From: Owenia fusiformis
Taxonomy: Eukaryota; Annelida; Polychaeta; Sabellida; Oweniidae
NCBI GenBank assembly: GCA_903813345.2
Contig: CAIIXF020000011.1
Span: 31,612,166-31,676,165 of the forward strand
Length of the DNA stretch: 64,000 nt
Reading direction: 5' to 3'
Positions 1 through 13,800 of the stretch are shown in pieces; within the stretch, counting starts at the first letter, position 1, and each line of letters starts with the position of its first letter. A program made the position numbers and the translations under genes. Under the pieces are notes generated by a model. It was given only the letters and a program-made list of their open reading frames with translations. It had not been told where the DNA came from and ran no database searches.

Positions 1-106
1 ACGGACAGACAGACGGACGGAAGGACGGACGCGCCTAGGCCGACAATATGGCCCCACACTATGTGGTGGCCCCACACTATGTGGTGGCCCCACACTATGT
101 GGTGGG
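1..106. repeat. Short tandem repeats at the window edge
   Basis: Bases 1-30 are a degenerate GACG/GACA tetranucleotide run. Bases 48-105 hold three near-perfect copies of a ~19-bp unit containing CCCCACACTATGTGG. Similar gacgga-rich runs recur near 30850-30905, so this is probably the end of a dispersed repeat family. No coding signal is seen. Confidence 0.8.
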
Positions 107-433
107 GACATAAAAAGTGAGTTGACATTGAGTTTACAAGAACTCAAGACTATATTTTCTAATTAAATCCATGAATCAATATCTATCCTGGTGAAAAATG
201 AAGAGGCCTCAATTCTAGTAAACTTACATGTGTTACATGTGTTTTGTTTGAATATGCATACTTTTTATATCAAGAAGTGTGACACAAAATAAAATCTATT
301 TTTCTGCTAGTGCTAGACGATCCATCCAGGCTATTTCATGATAAAGTTAGGAAGTCTGATTTTTTAATAAAAAATAGAAGATAGCTACATGAAGAAGTTA
401 GTGCTTAACATGTTTGACTAATACTTTACTCAC

Positions 434-3400
434 TTAGTAAAAACAGGTAGCTGAGCACCCATAACTTTTATCCTGGCCACCAGGAGGACTAGAGTGCTGG
501 CAAGAAGCACGATTGCTCGAGTAACAGCCCTGCGTAGCTTAGGAGGCAACCCGGACGTCACTTTAGCATTTTTTGAGTTCTTCGTGGGTTTCCCCCGAAA
601 TAATGAGATTCCTGTTTGAAGCAATGTTGGAATGGTAATCTGAAAGTATAAAGAGAGACGGTGCACTAACTAGGTGTATATGCTTTTCATGGAAAATTTT
701 ACTTTGTACTCGTTATGGAATATAGTTCTTATGTAAGAATCAATGAATCACAAAAATATTATATTATAGACATAAGATGAAACAATATTTATTTTTTAAT
801 CATTTAAGTATTTATTTTCCTCTCATGACAGGTTCGGATAAAATGTGCACAATAAAATTGCATGTTACAACAGTACTGTACCAGCTTTTGAAAATATGTT
901 ATTTTATACAAGTACTACACTATAATATATATACTATAACCACCAACCACCAACCGCCGTCAAAAATGGAAACCATAACAATATGTCACCACTTTTTGGT
1001 TGTGACATAAAAAGTCTCGTAACTCTTGATAAAAACTTAAACTTTAAAACTCATATAAACGAAGTCCGAGCAAAAATTGACAAACTACTAAATCCCCTAT
1101 CAGCATTGAAAATGAGAGTAAACTCAAAACATCTTGAAACAATGTACACTTCTTTCATCCTCTCTAAATTCGAATACGGCTCTTTAATCTATGGTTCGGC
1201 GTCACAAGGTGCTCTGGAACAACTAGACAAACTCCATTACAGAGCAGCCCTGATAGTTTCCGGGGCGATTTATGGTACGTGCAAGCAAAAATTATATAAA
1301 TGTTTAAACTGGAAAACCCTAGCGGAGAGAAGAGAAGAAAAACAAAGTATTCACATGTTCAAAGTCCGATCAAATTTGACCCCCTCTTATGTAGTCTCTA
1401 TATATGAAAAACTGTCCAATCCTGGTGCCGAAAGGGAGCTCCGCTCCAGAAGAGAATATGTTTTACCAGTGAGAGCGTCTGTGAAATACCTAAATTCACC
1501 AGCCATAAAGCCTATCTCCATTTGGAAAAATCTTTCAACTGAAATAAAAACATCGCCAACCCTAGCAATCTTCAAGAAAAACTATAATAAGAAATATACA
1601 TTTCATAAAAAGAATATTTTAACAAAAAATCTTAATTTGAAAAGGTCTTCTGAAACTAAACTTAATAAAATAAGAAGCGACCTTGCCCTTAAAAGTGACT
1701 TTTTTAGACATAATTTCAACAACATCATAGATCCTTCTTGCCCCTGCGGCCACCGAAATCAAGATAAGATTCATCTTTTACTCGACTGCCCTCTAACCGC
1801 CATACATAGAAATGATTACATACAGAACATCCTAAAGTTAGACAATCTTGATATTATGTGCTATTTTGGAAAAACCAGAAAGCAAAAAATAGAATTTATA
1901 CTTTATGGAGATGAAAATTTAAATAGTGAACTGAATACAAAATGCCTTCAACTATCTTCAAATTATATCGATAACATCTTAGAATGACCATCCTCCTCAT
2001 TTCACATCATCTCTCATTAACACTCATATACATCATCATGGGCAAGACCTGGTGGACAACCGTCTGTCCGTTGCAATCCTACACACTCCAGTGATTTATT
2101 ATATGTTTTTAACTTTCTAGAGGGGGGCCAATAATGCTATGTAGCCTCGGCCCCTCACAATCTATGTAAATAATTATGTTGAATATTATAGAAATAAATA
2201 ACAATAACCTAAAAAAAAAAAAGTCTCGTAAAATTGGACCTTCTTTTGTTCAAAAGATAACTTGATAACTGTGACAAAATAATACATTAGATTAAATTCT
2301 GGTGTTTGATACCTTTTGTAGAACAAAGATGTCATATACGCAGCAAACTGCAACTACAGTGATTCCTTGTTCTTTGCATAGTGTCGCTATAGCAACTAGC
2401 ATCAGTGTCACACCGACATATTTCCAGTCTGCAAAAGAATACGCAAGTAAATTATTACTTCTGAACATACAAACCACATTCATCTGAGGAAATTAAACCA
2501 AATCACCTGTTTACTTTTAAACTTATCAATGGATATGAGTGACATACAATAGAAGTGTTGACTGTTTTGAAATTGAAACTTATAGATAATGTTGTTTATC
2601 TTTAGACTGAGCTTCAAAGTCCATTGAAGTAGATCAATGAAGTGCTTTCCAACTTACAGCTTAAATATGAATTAATTAATAGATGCTGAAGATGTGACAG
2701 GATATTACAGGATATTTGAAAATCAATTAAAGCAGAAAGCTTAATTATTAAAGACAATAACACCCTCCTCCTGACGAATCTGTTTTGACAAATAGACCAT
2801 ACACAATACACATGCTACAATTATTACAATATTATGAAACACTGTCAACTTAAAGAACATTCAACCAAGTTCAATTGTGCCAAAAAAAGATTTGTCAAAC
2901 TCTATTGATTAAAAAGATATGCATTGTTAGGTAGCTTGCATTTTAGGTACATCCTGTTGTAAATCATCTGCGATGATCATTTGCAGTTGTCCCCTACCTG
3001 TGTGTATTGAGCTAGAGGCTGCAGCAGAGTAGGCCATTATGGCGGCAAGAAAGAAGATAGAAGACAAGAGTTCAGCTCGACCTACCACTCCAGTGACCTA
3101 TTCAGAGAGAAACATACATTCAGGTGAACAACATGTTGCTATAATTAGACAATGTAAACAAATAAATATTATAGAAGCTATACTTAAACAAAAATAATTG
3201 TTGTACAGGTAATAATGGTAAATAATGGGTGTCTAGGTAATGATCGTAAATAATGGGTGTCCAGGTAAAAACTCTCATCTGTTTGTACATGTATCTTAAC
3301 ATTCACTCTGTATTAGAAAATTTCATCCATATTTAGCGTAAACTTACAGCTTCTGTATGCACTGGGTGAACTGCAAACAATAAGGCAGCAAGGAAGCTGG

Positions 3401-5424
3401 ACAGTTCAGACATCACACTACAGCAGACCCTGTAATAAACAACCATATAAAATCTTCCAGTCTAAACATACAGATGCAAAATATATGTCCTCAAACTTGA
3501 ATAGGAGTGGTTCAAAACTCATATAAAAGGCTGTGGTGTCTAATTGTAAAAAAAACCAACCATATATAAGTCAATGTACCATATTGAACATAACTATTTT
3601 TATCCTAATTTGAAGTTGGGTATTGTTTTTGGCTCACCCTGTATATATTGAAGCAATTAAAAGAACAAAGTTCCATATGTTCAGAAATTTTATAGCTTCC
3701 TAAGTGGAGCCCTATGTTATTTTCAGGAAATAACTCATTCCATGCATGGTCAATATTTTTCAGATTTGCATAGACACACCTTGATTATTAGTTATAAATA
3801 TGTTATGCTAGCTAATAAAAACTATGTTGCAAAGTATTGTATCTACATATCTGATAATACATATATGTACATAGGGTTGATTTGTCCAGTGCTATACATA
3901 AATATGAAGAATATAAGTGAACATACCTCATGAAGATAAGACAGACTGCTGCATGGAGTATGACATTGACTAAGTGGTACCCTACAGGATCCAACTCTCC
4001 CCAGGCATAATTCAGTCTGAATGTTAGCACACATAGTGGTCTATAGGACTTGTGACTTTTTTCCTGTATGAAGAATATAATGCAATGTAATAATATTACT
4101 ATGTCATACAATGAATGTGATATTAAAAATAATGTTATCAAATGATAAGTTTGTATAATTCCATACATTTTGGAGTGTGTAATCATGAAATAGAAAAAAA
4201 TGTTCTTGGCTATGTCTCCATCATGTACAAATGTAATATAGACTCCATTGTAATGACTACATGTATTTATAATATGATACAATATATTATGATGTAATAT
4301 AATTTTAATGAAGTGTGATCTCTATATGTTTTGACCCATTTTGTTCACAACTGTGAAGAAACTAGGTATGGTATGGCAAGTGATTTCTGAAAAAAACATC
4401 TTATATTAAGATGGGGCTCTTGTCCATTGTTTCTCAGAGTTGGATTAATATCTTTATCATCTTTGGAACATCACTTGGGAGGAAAGCAATTGTTTTAATA
4501 GAGAAATTTATTTATGGTATAGTTGTCATGGTTTCCTGATATTGTCCCATCCCTCAGGACTTTGATAATAGGAAGGGAAGACAGGACAAAGCCTGTATAC
4601 TTCTTGTGATTTGTCTTTGACCTATGACTGCTGACCTATACCGGCGATTACTAGAGTGCTGCTAACTCGATAAAAGGCTGGCGCTGGCTAGAATTGTCTA
4701 TGGTTCTAGCCAGGATAAAGATACCAGTTCTTTAACTCGACAATGGGAAGAACTGCTCTACCTTAGTGACTAATATGTCATGATATGACATCTAAAAGAG
4801 TCAATAAAAGATATATATACCAAAGATTTTGGTCCATGTTCAAGATGGAGTTCAAGTTTATATGACCTTAAAACTTCCACCCAGATGCATTTCTAAATAA
4901 TGATCTTAGACTTACATTTTTCTTTCATAGGTTGTACAGGCCCGTAGCCAGGGGGAGTTCGATGGGTCCGAGCGAACCCCCCCCCCCTGGCCAAAGAATC
5001 TTTCAAACCATGCAGCTTTTCACCATTCTGAGTAATTTTTAAGTGATTTTGGCCATTTTTGGACCAAAATTGTCACAAGTGAACCCCCCTTGAAATTTTT
5101 CAAAAAGTGAACCCCCCTTGGCAAATCCTGGCTACGGGCCTGTTGTAGCTGTCTCAAATCAAGTGCCATACCACACATGGTCATTTACGCCACTTGGAAT
5201 AAGTCTTGGTAAATGAATACACAAATATAGATAATTACCTTAGGCATAGGTGTCCCCCAGAAGTCATTCCAGAACAGGTTACTTATGGGGGTCTTAGGAC
5301 GCAAGTCTTTATTTTCCTTAATGGCTGATGCATCGTCAAAGACAAAACCACATTCCAGTGCATTATAATAGCAAACTGTGACAGCGAGGACAACTATTGC
5401 GCTGTATATTTGACTAGACTCCAT
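434..5424 (-). CDS. TMTC3: TMTC3, protein O-mannosyltransferase with TPRs (5' six coding exons, partial)
   Basis: TMTC proteins are ER multi-pass membrane O-mannosyltransferases that modify cadherins, with TPRs in the C-terminal half. Six exons join in frame: 5424-5239 (62 codons, starts MESSQIY), 4063-3927, 3429-3348, 3097-2998, 2428-2313 and 639-434, all with GT/AG junctions. Family hallmarks are CGFVFDD in the first luminal loop (a DD motif is expected in the catalytic loop), [62 protein letters not shown] and QLPVFTK. The NDFWGTPM and [13 protein letters not shown] stretches favour TMTC3 over TMTC1, 2 and 4. The first exon encodes an N-terminal hydrophobic segment ([15 protein letters not shown]). 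An acceptor at 5461-5463 indicates a 5'UTR exon beginning at 5460, so the true first exon lies upstream. The remaining transmembrane segments and all TPRs lie left of the window. A LINE fragment sits antisense in the intron between the fifth and sixth coding exons. Confidence 0.93.
1009..1022. repeat. Target-site duplication, left copy (LINE)
   Basis: The sequence aaaaagtctcgtaa matches 2218-2231 exactly and borders the truncated LINE; the right copy overlaps the poly-A tail by five A residues, so its unambiguous part is 9 bp. Confidence 0.85.
1023..2222 (+). mobile_element. 5'-truncated non-LTR retrotransposon (LINE), C-terminal reverse transcriptase region
   Basis: An open frame runs to the stop at 1985-1987. 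It encodes the end of a LINE reverse transcriptase and its C-terminal extension: [12 protein letters not shown], the thumb-like [14 protein letters not shown], then a cysteine/histidine motif [18 protein letters not shown] 3'UTR of ~220 bp ends in a 12-A tail (2211-2222). The 14-bp sequence aaaaagtctcgtaa occurs at 1009-1022 and again at 2218-2231, so it is a target-site duplication and the element is truncated exactly at codon TLDKN. The catalytic domain and endonuclease are missing, so the copy is dead. The upstream ATG at 983 lies in host flank and is fortuitous. The element lies antisense in TMTC3 intron 5. Confidence 0.92.
4937..5142. mobile_element. MITE with CAGGCCCGTAGCCAG terminal inverted repeats
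   Basis: A ~206-bp non-coding element begins CAGGCCCGTAGCCAG and ends CTGGCTACGGGCCTG, flanked on both sides by TTGTA (4932-4936 and 5143-5147). The body has C-rich and G-rich runs and inverted stretches. A related copy lies at 25567-25735. The CAG...CTG ends resemble hAT-type non-autonomous elements, although the visible duplication is 5 bp rather than 8. It lies in TMTC3 intron 1. Confidence 0.8.
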
Positions 5425-5460
5425 TACCCTGACATTGCTGAGATATAGTCACATAGCATC

Positions 5461-7815
5461 CTGAAAAACATTTTTGGCAGATTATCTGGACACTCCATCT
5501 GACACTTGCCGTCACTTGTGTCTGTTTCTTGGACTTCGAAATTCATTCATTGATTCAAAACATTGATTGAATATTTGATTGATTGAATCGAATTTTTGAA
5601 AAATAAAAAATAATAGTATCATATTTTGTGAACTTAAATCTCATATATACTTACATTATTTGATACGAAAGGTTTCTAGATTCATTTGTTGCTCATACTA
5701 CATTATTAAGGGGTACATTTAGGTCCTTTAAATCGAGAAATCGGCTGAATAAGTGGTGAAATTTCAAAAAAGTTTCAAACCGGAAGTTGATTAAATCATT
5801 GACAAAGATTACCGGCGTGTAATCACGAAATATTAAGGAAGTTCTGAATTTGTTTTGACATCAGTCCATGGTTCTGATAATGACGAAAGCTTCAGATTTT
5901 TAACTTTTAGCATTGTCGGGTTAGTTTTAGTCACTAGTCAGTCTACTAGAATTCACATTGAGTGACTGATTCTTTAAAATGTCAATATACCGTGTACCAT
6001 TTAAAAATAGATCATCTTAAAATTGAAAGGAACCTTCCTGGTTAGCCACTGTACCCCCTAGGAAGTCCCATTATGTTGAGAAACCCTAGAACGACTGTCA
6101 ACCTACCGCACCAGTAGTACAGGCTTGTTACTGTGCACCATGGGCTTTCAAGAGAAAGCTCATGTGTGCACTGGGAACCATTTACATTAAACATGGACGT
6201 ATAATGAGTGCTGTGGGTAGAAATAGATCTATGATAAAAAAATAAAATAAAATAGAATAAATAAAATAAATGAATAAAATAAAATCAGTTCCTTATGTGT
6301 TTTTATCAAAAGGATCAAGAAAAGGTTGATAAATAAGCGAGAAATCATTGAACTGATTCATCGCCATGCATGAAAGTGATTCAGGGAAAAATGCTTTTAG
6401 TCTTAGTTCTCATATAACAATCATAGATTACCACCATGAATACGGGAGTGATTTTTTGAAGAATCAAGAAAATTTAGAAAAGATTGACCGAAAAATTTAA
6501 CATTTTTCAAAAACTTTAGCCTATTTAAAAAACGGCGGGAAATTTGAATATTTGAAAAATAAAAAGTTGAAAACATTTTTAAATGTTGTGAATTGAAAAC
6601 GTGTACCACAAGTGAAACTAGAGGTCATAATATGTCTTTTAAAGCGCCACTGTACATGAGAGAAAATAGTTAGACAATTCTATCCTACTCCTTTGCGAAA
6701 GAACGATTTTATTTATATGAATAATTATGTTATGGATATACAATCATCTGCAACCTTCAAGATTGAGCAACTGAAATAGCTTGTGAATCAAGATAGAAAA
6801 TGTAACTTAAAGTATGAAAAAGGCTTCTAAGTTATTAAGTCTTATTTGAACAATCGTCAAAATAAACGTTTCCACTTGAAGCTTAAGACAACAAGGAAAC
6901 GGAATATATTTAAAACATTGTGATCCAGAGTTTCCAAACCTTTCAAGGCCAAATATGAAAATAAACACTTGAATTGCAAACTACAATGAAGTAAATTAAT
7001 ATTTGTACTGAAAGTTGATCTCATTCTAATGTTATCAGGTACGGAAAGGAAATGTTGTCGGATTAACCATTGAAATAAGTTGGCATAAGTATAATCCGTC
7101 TTTTGAGTCCGCCATGGCGACCAGCCATTGATCCAATCAAACAATGAAGGTTCTTGTACAGGCCCACAATGCAACGGAATATTGACGCTGAGCTTCGTAA
7201 GATCGATATTGATCATTTTTTACATATACTTTGACCAAAATTATAAATAGCACAGAATACCTTTTTTGTTTATTTCAAACATGTTTTCTCTAAACAACCT
7301 TTCAACCAAAACATGTGCGTCTACAGAAGTCCCATACAATGTTGGTATTTGCTCAGTATTACAACTCCGGATAAAACATTAACAGCTGCATACATTCAAA
7401 ACAAGTAACAAACAAAAAAGAACAAGGTCCTTTCAGCCGAGAAACAAAGCACATTTAGGCATTTTATTGGGAAGAGAACAGGAGAAATCAATGAAAATGT
7501 CAAAGGGTCTCTTGATCACAAATGAAAGTTAAATAAGGAAGAATCAATATAGTTAAGTTAAGCATACGTGATCTTGTACTGGTTCCAAAATTATTGTGGT
7601 ACAAACAAGCCGCCTCTGTGGAACAATTGTTAGATTAAAGTGTATATTTAGATCAGTGATTTTGGGTTATTTAGGACGTCTGTTAAGACAGTACTTTATC
7701 GATACGTCGGTGAACTTGATAATGTTCACAAATTGACTATTTCTAGGACGTTGTTGTGTCATATTGAGAATCAAATACATCTTACTTCATAGCAACGGTT
7801 GCGTCGAGTATCGTT
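5461..7815. other. Intergenic region between divergent TMTC3 and DTHD1-like genes
   Basis: AT-rich sequence without a convincing coding exon. It includes a simple A/T-rich tract of AAAT-type units at ~6236-6290. Since TMTC3 (minus) and the DTHD1-like gene (plus) diverge, both promoters should be in this ~2.3 kb, but I see no strong core element. Confidence 0.5.
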
Positions 7816-10800
7816 ATGGCTGAAGAAAAGGAACCAACCGCAGATGGCGATAATAAAAATGACAACGAAACACATGAAGATAAACCTGTTGACTCAGATG
7901 GCGATAACAAAAATGACAACGATACAGCTGAAGTGAAAGAACCAACCGCAGATGGTGATAACACAAATGACAACGATACACCTGAAGTTAAACCGGTTGA
8001 CTCTGATAACAATAGGAATGAAACAAATGATGAACATAAAACGACAGATGATAATGACGGTACACGTTTAACTGACACAAGTGAAGAAGATCGTGTTAAA
8101 ACTCCGCATGTAGATCAAGAAGACATTATCACAACGCAACAACAAGACGAGGAGGAAGAAGAAGATGTCGAGGAGGAACCCATTGATTTAAATAGTTTGG
8201 ATTTTAATTCACATCTCAAACCATTAATTGAAAGACTTACACAGGAACGTGATTGGATTAATGAATGTCCTCTAAAAAACTACAAGCATATCAAATCTTT
8301 AAAAAGGGCAATACAAAGGACTAAATCCATAGCTGAAAAATGGGAACAATTTGCAAGTGAACTGACGGAGGGCCTTGTGGAAGTGAGAGAGACGTCGCAG
8401 TCAATCTTCAAAATTCTTGAAGAAAAGTTATCAACGGATGGCTTGAACACATGGATTGAGAATGGATCGGCGTTTAATACTCAATCAGGTATAGGAGATG
8501 TTATATAGATTTTAATAGTTTTAGGATTTGCGTTTCCCTCCCACCACCTTTCCCTCAATATTTTATAAAGTGACTACATCTACTTCCATTATAGCTTATA
8601 CTTAATCTAGGCCCAAAATAACAAGGGATAGCCTAATATCAAATCCATTGGAAACCGTGATGATTTCTGTAACACTGGGCTTCTGTTCATGGTACTAGTC
8701 AGTTTTCCGTGAACGTCTACCCCTGTAAATCACCTTATTGGTATTAATGTCCCCGTTAAGCCAAAAAGTCAATGAGAAGAAACATTTACTTTAGAAAAAT
8801 TTGATCGGTTTTCAAGGTATAGGTTCACGGTAGGTTCCTAACTTAAGAATCTACGAGAAGAGATGAAGAATCTCTTTCGCCCCAAGTTTTCCCTTAGCAG
8901 TCTTCAAATAAACAATACCACCCCAATATATCAATACAGAAATCATTGTAATTTTACTTATAAACCATAACTGTACCAAACGTGATTCGATTACAGTAAA
9001 CGTGCAAATAGTCAATACAGTATACGTGCAAATATTCAATATTTATTACCTATTCATATTTACACAAATTCTATAGCGTTTGTTGCCTCTATGCTCTTTC
9101 TGCCAAAGTAAAGAATATCAATATAATCACACCACTTCAAAAATCTAACAAAAGAGTGTTGTAGACATTTTAAAGCGATACAGTATATAATACTTATTGA
9201 CTGTTTTCCAGAGAAAATGCCTATTATCTTAATGATATATAAAAATCGGCTTCTTATGGCCTCACCGAAAAGATATAAACAAGCGAAATAAATAGCTAAT
9301 ATTGTTAATCATTTCATGATTGTTTTTTGATATTTCTGTAATTCTAATTTTCAAACCACTGTTTGCATTCTTTTCATTTTTACAGACGAAGACAAGGCGG
9401 TTCAAGAATTGAAAAATTATGCACAAGCGGCTAATGCCCGTAAGGAGATCACTGCCGTTAATGCTGATCTTGCAGCAGCAGTGAAACTCGCCAATGAGGC
9501 TGAAACGGAGGCGGCAGAGGCGGCCCTCGAAGCAGAAAGGGCAGCTAATGAAGTAGAACAGGCACGGGAAGCTGCAGAAGAAGCAAGACGAGCAGCTATT
9601 GCAAAGGCAAGATTTGAAGAGGAAGAACGGAGACGTATGGAAGAGGAAAGGAAGGCAAAGGAAGAATATGAACGTCAACTTAAAATGGAAGAAGAGCGCA
9701 AGAGAGCGGAGTTGGAGGCATTGAAAGGAACTCCTGAGGAACAAGCAAGAATAGCAGAGGAAGAGGAGAGACAACGCCAAGAGGCAGCAAGAAGAGATCC
9801 AAAGAACTGGGAACCATATTTGTAAGTTAACGTCTTGTGTATCATCCCAAAAACTAGAATAATGCGAAAAATCCAACATCTTCAAAACACTGTTGAGAGT
9901 GCCGAATCATTTTATTCAGTTAATCTATCAATTCAGATACTGGTTTATGGACACTTCTCTCCAAAAACTTAAAAACTCCCATTGACCAGAATGTTGAAGC
10001 TTGTTTATGATTGAATTCATAGAGATTTAGCTCAATTGCATTTCGTTGGAAACAGGATCCAAAGAGAAGTTAGTGTTCTGTTTGAAGGAAGTATGACTTA
10101 TAGTTCATGTGTAATTCTAGTTATCGAGTGAAATCTGAAGACTGGGACCAAGGCATGGGCTGTGTGATCAGAGCGATGAAGGGGGTCATATACCAAGAGG
10201 ACCTCATCTGTGAAAAACTCAGCCAATTAGATGATGTCTTACAACTTGCTCCAAATGAAGAATTGGTCAGCAACATAATCAGGATAAGCAAGGATGATCC
10301 CAAAAAGAAAATAAATGTGAGTAGTGCACATTGAGAGCATCTAACATGAATAGACTGCTCGATCTTGCTGTCGATTTTGACAGATTGCTATGTATTTTTG
10401 TAAATCTTTAAATGATAATTATATAAACACAAACAAAAGTTTAAATGGACTTAATCTGGTAATGTAAAGACGATATAAGACAGAGTTAAATGTGTTTTTT
10501 GTTTTGTTTTCTGAAATATATAGTTATAGACATGTACAAAAAGAAGTGACCTGTTCTAAATCCACACATTGATAGTTCTTGTTTCACTAGCCTCACGGGT
10601 CACACGCCTAAGATTCCATCGAAGAGCAAGTGGGGCTCTAATAGCGTTTTTGTAATGCTCTTTGTGATCTTTCCATCTTGGGCACATGTGCTTACATAAG
10701 TTGTTTATTCACAGTTTGAAGAGCCGTTTCATCTTGCCATCCCTCAATGTGCACCAAGAATGAATAACCCAACGAAGGAACCCATTATTAAGATATTGGA

Positions 10801-13800
10801 CTCTAAGACTGGGGAATGGAAACCATTACAGACAAAAGAAGTCCAGTTTGAAGATATGAAGGTCAGTATTTCACCTTAGTTCATCATTTGTGCCATTTTT
10901 TTAAACGATAACGAGTTATTCTGGATTGTTTAGTAGAATGGTGTTGTTAATCAGACGCCTTATACATTTAGAGTTAGACACCTTTATACCGTATGTATAA
11001 TAGCTGGATGAATAAATTTAAAAGCACTTTCATTATCTGCAGATCAAATCAATTTCATTAACTTGATACACATTTCCTTTATTAGGAGTTGAAGTTTGTA
11101 GAGGCCAAGATTAAAAGGATGGGAACATTCGCTGTCGTGTTGAAGTTCAAGAAAGACCAAATCACAGTCACAAAGAAGGGCGGCAAATTCTTCTCGTCTA
11201 TTGACAGCAGAATCTGCATGGGCTTCAGCCCTGGTGCCTTCAGAGTCAATACCAACATCCAATTTGAGGTTTGTACTGACCTTTTACATATTTCCTCGTC
11301 TCTTAAGAAAGAGAGACAGCTTGTCTCAATTGCCCCAAGATTTAGCTCAGTCTTTCTTCATATCAATTGAAGTTTTTCTGCCAATAGTTTGCAAATGTAA
11401 ACGTCAGTCAATTTGTTGAAGGAATATCACAGTTATTTCATTCAGGACTAATATTGTTCAGTCAACTTCAAAAAATACTTTAAATACGACAGTATCGTCA
11501 AGATCAGCCATATGTCTTCCAGGTTCAACCAGTAGACCTTGCCGCAGTGTCGGATCTGAAGATGAGGCAGGTCGAATTGTGTGGGAGTCTCTTAGCATCA
11601 AGCCCCATATTAAAGCTTTGGCCACCCAAGAGAAAATGCCCGATGACATTCACCCTACCTGTTCCACCGAATCCGATGTTACGAGCCAAGAGGCCAGGGA
11701 CGGCAGTAGAGAAAAAGGAAAATAAGTCATCCGTGAACAGACCAAAGTCGGCGTTTCCATTAAAGAACAAAGATGCAGATGGTATGTCAAAAATGTATAA
11801 CGATGAGGCCCGAGTTGAAGCGCATGGTGGAAACTTTTGGTATCGCCTGTCCACATAATTATAAAGCCAATACTTTCCTGTGATATTTTAACTTATTGGT
11901 GACATCGTTCAAACCGAAGAAATTAAGGAAAATACTAAACATGTGGTATAATAAATCTAGCTATCTCATGAACATTATATTTAATTTGGCACATTAAAAT
12001 ACATCTTGTTTTTCTGTATGCTATAGATACTGCTTCGCTACAAGAGGACAATCTACACCTGCTATACAGGAACGCAGAGACGGACGCCTGGGAGGCTGTA
12101 TCGAATGTTGTTATTGCACAGGGTAAAAACAAAGACACTGCTACATTTGAAGTGGACACTCCATTGGAAAGGTAAATGCATGCAGATTTCATTTTATTCA
12201 ATGATTGTGTGATTGTTTTGCAGAAGAATGCATTGGCATTACACATGTCAAAACATTTCAAAGTGAGGGATATCATACTGTTTATTTATATGGGCTAGTA
12301 TAGCATGATTCACCTCATGGGGGGTTGTGTTTTACTGGAGTTTGGTTTTGATTCATCTAAAAAAGACTCTGGGTGTTGCACAAGGATAAGATCACAGATA
12401 TTTCAAGGCTATTGGTAGTGGTAGACGATTGGTAGTAGTTGCCTTTTGTATTGTTGCTTTAAAATAAAAAAGCATTGCTAAAAATATTTCAAGGCGAGGC
12501 AACAGTGTCTACAACATGGCGCGGGTGATTTATATTGCTTTAAAATAGTGACTAAGAAATACGATATCTAAGTTTATATAAGTATATAATATAAGTTTAA
12601 ATGAAATATACAAATGAACAAATATAGATGATAATGATTTAAATCGTGATCTTCTATTTCAGGTTTGTTGTTTTACGAACCCAAGTGGACACACCTGTCC
12701 CAAAGGTTGAAAAGATGGCCAAAGCACTGGACGAAGCACTTTGTCACAGAGTGGTTCAAGTTGTCTTACAACAGAATAATGACGACCCCGGGGATATCTG
12801 CATGAACTGTGTCAATCTAAACAAAGTTGATAAAACACTGAAACAGATGAGTGAGGCTGGTTATGAAGAAGGTCCATCGCCAAGTGATGACATTATACTT
12901 AAAGAAGGACAAATCATAACGTTATCATTTAGAGGAAATATATGTAGAAATACAGAATACGAGGATGATTTTGAGGATGAGGACACACAGACGGGGGACT
13001 TGAAATTCTGTTTTAATTCTCATTTAAAATCAAAACTTGAATTTTATGTGACTGAACTGGACAAGTTTGCGCAAAAAGGAATAAACTGTTACAGAGGTTT
13101 TGCGCAGTTTAACACCAGGGGTCTTATTCCTCGTGAAGTGGCACAGACTGAAGATGATAGAGGGAACAGAAGTGGGGGAAAAGCAAAAACACAGATTGTC
13201 TATGAAGAGGGAAATATTTTGCTATGTGAGATGCTCATCAATTTACCAAAAGTAAGAATGAACTACCAGTATTCTTAGCCGCGTTGAAATTGTGTCACAT
13301 CTGGATTATTGTCCCACACTTATTAGAAAAATGTTTGTAATTTCTGTCACTGGATAAACTAATGCAGATGAAAATATGTTTCTAGAGATATTCATTTAAT
13401 GGCCCGCTAACTAAGTAGACTTTAGGTTTTCTGTTAAAATATTTCCTAAACCATATGTCTTGATTTCCAGCCCGAACAAGAAGCGCCAAAACCCATCATT
13501 AAGGCACCAGTCACATTTAAATCAGAAGGTAAGAGAAAATTATTTATCCAATATACTGTATTCACGCAAACTGTGAACAAAGTCAATATTTTACCGGTAT
13601 TTATTTGTCGATACAATATCTGGTTAGTGTACCGGAAGTAGGAAATGAAGTGACGATTTTGCCAAATTTTGATGAATATTTATCCGGGGTATTTATATTC
13701 GAATCGTAATATAGACCTCAGATCAGGTATTATATTGAGTAATAACTATCTCAGGGCTAGGCACAAAAGCTTTCGAACTCCTCACTCCCTTCTGTCGTTC

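Noticed and set aside
983-1022. ATG at 983 as the start of a 334-residue protein
   Set aside because: The first ~13 codons are host flank and target duplication; the real element starts at 1023, so the start codon is accidental.
7788-7812. RFX X-box at agcaacggttgcg just before the DTHD1-like ATG
   Set aside because: The half sites face outward (GCAAC then GTTGC), opposite to the X-box arrangement.
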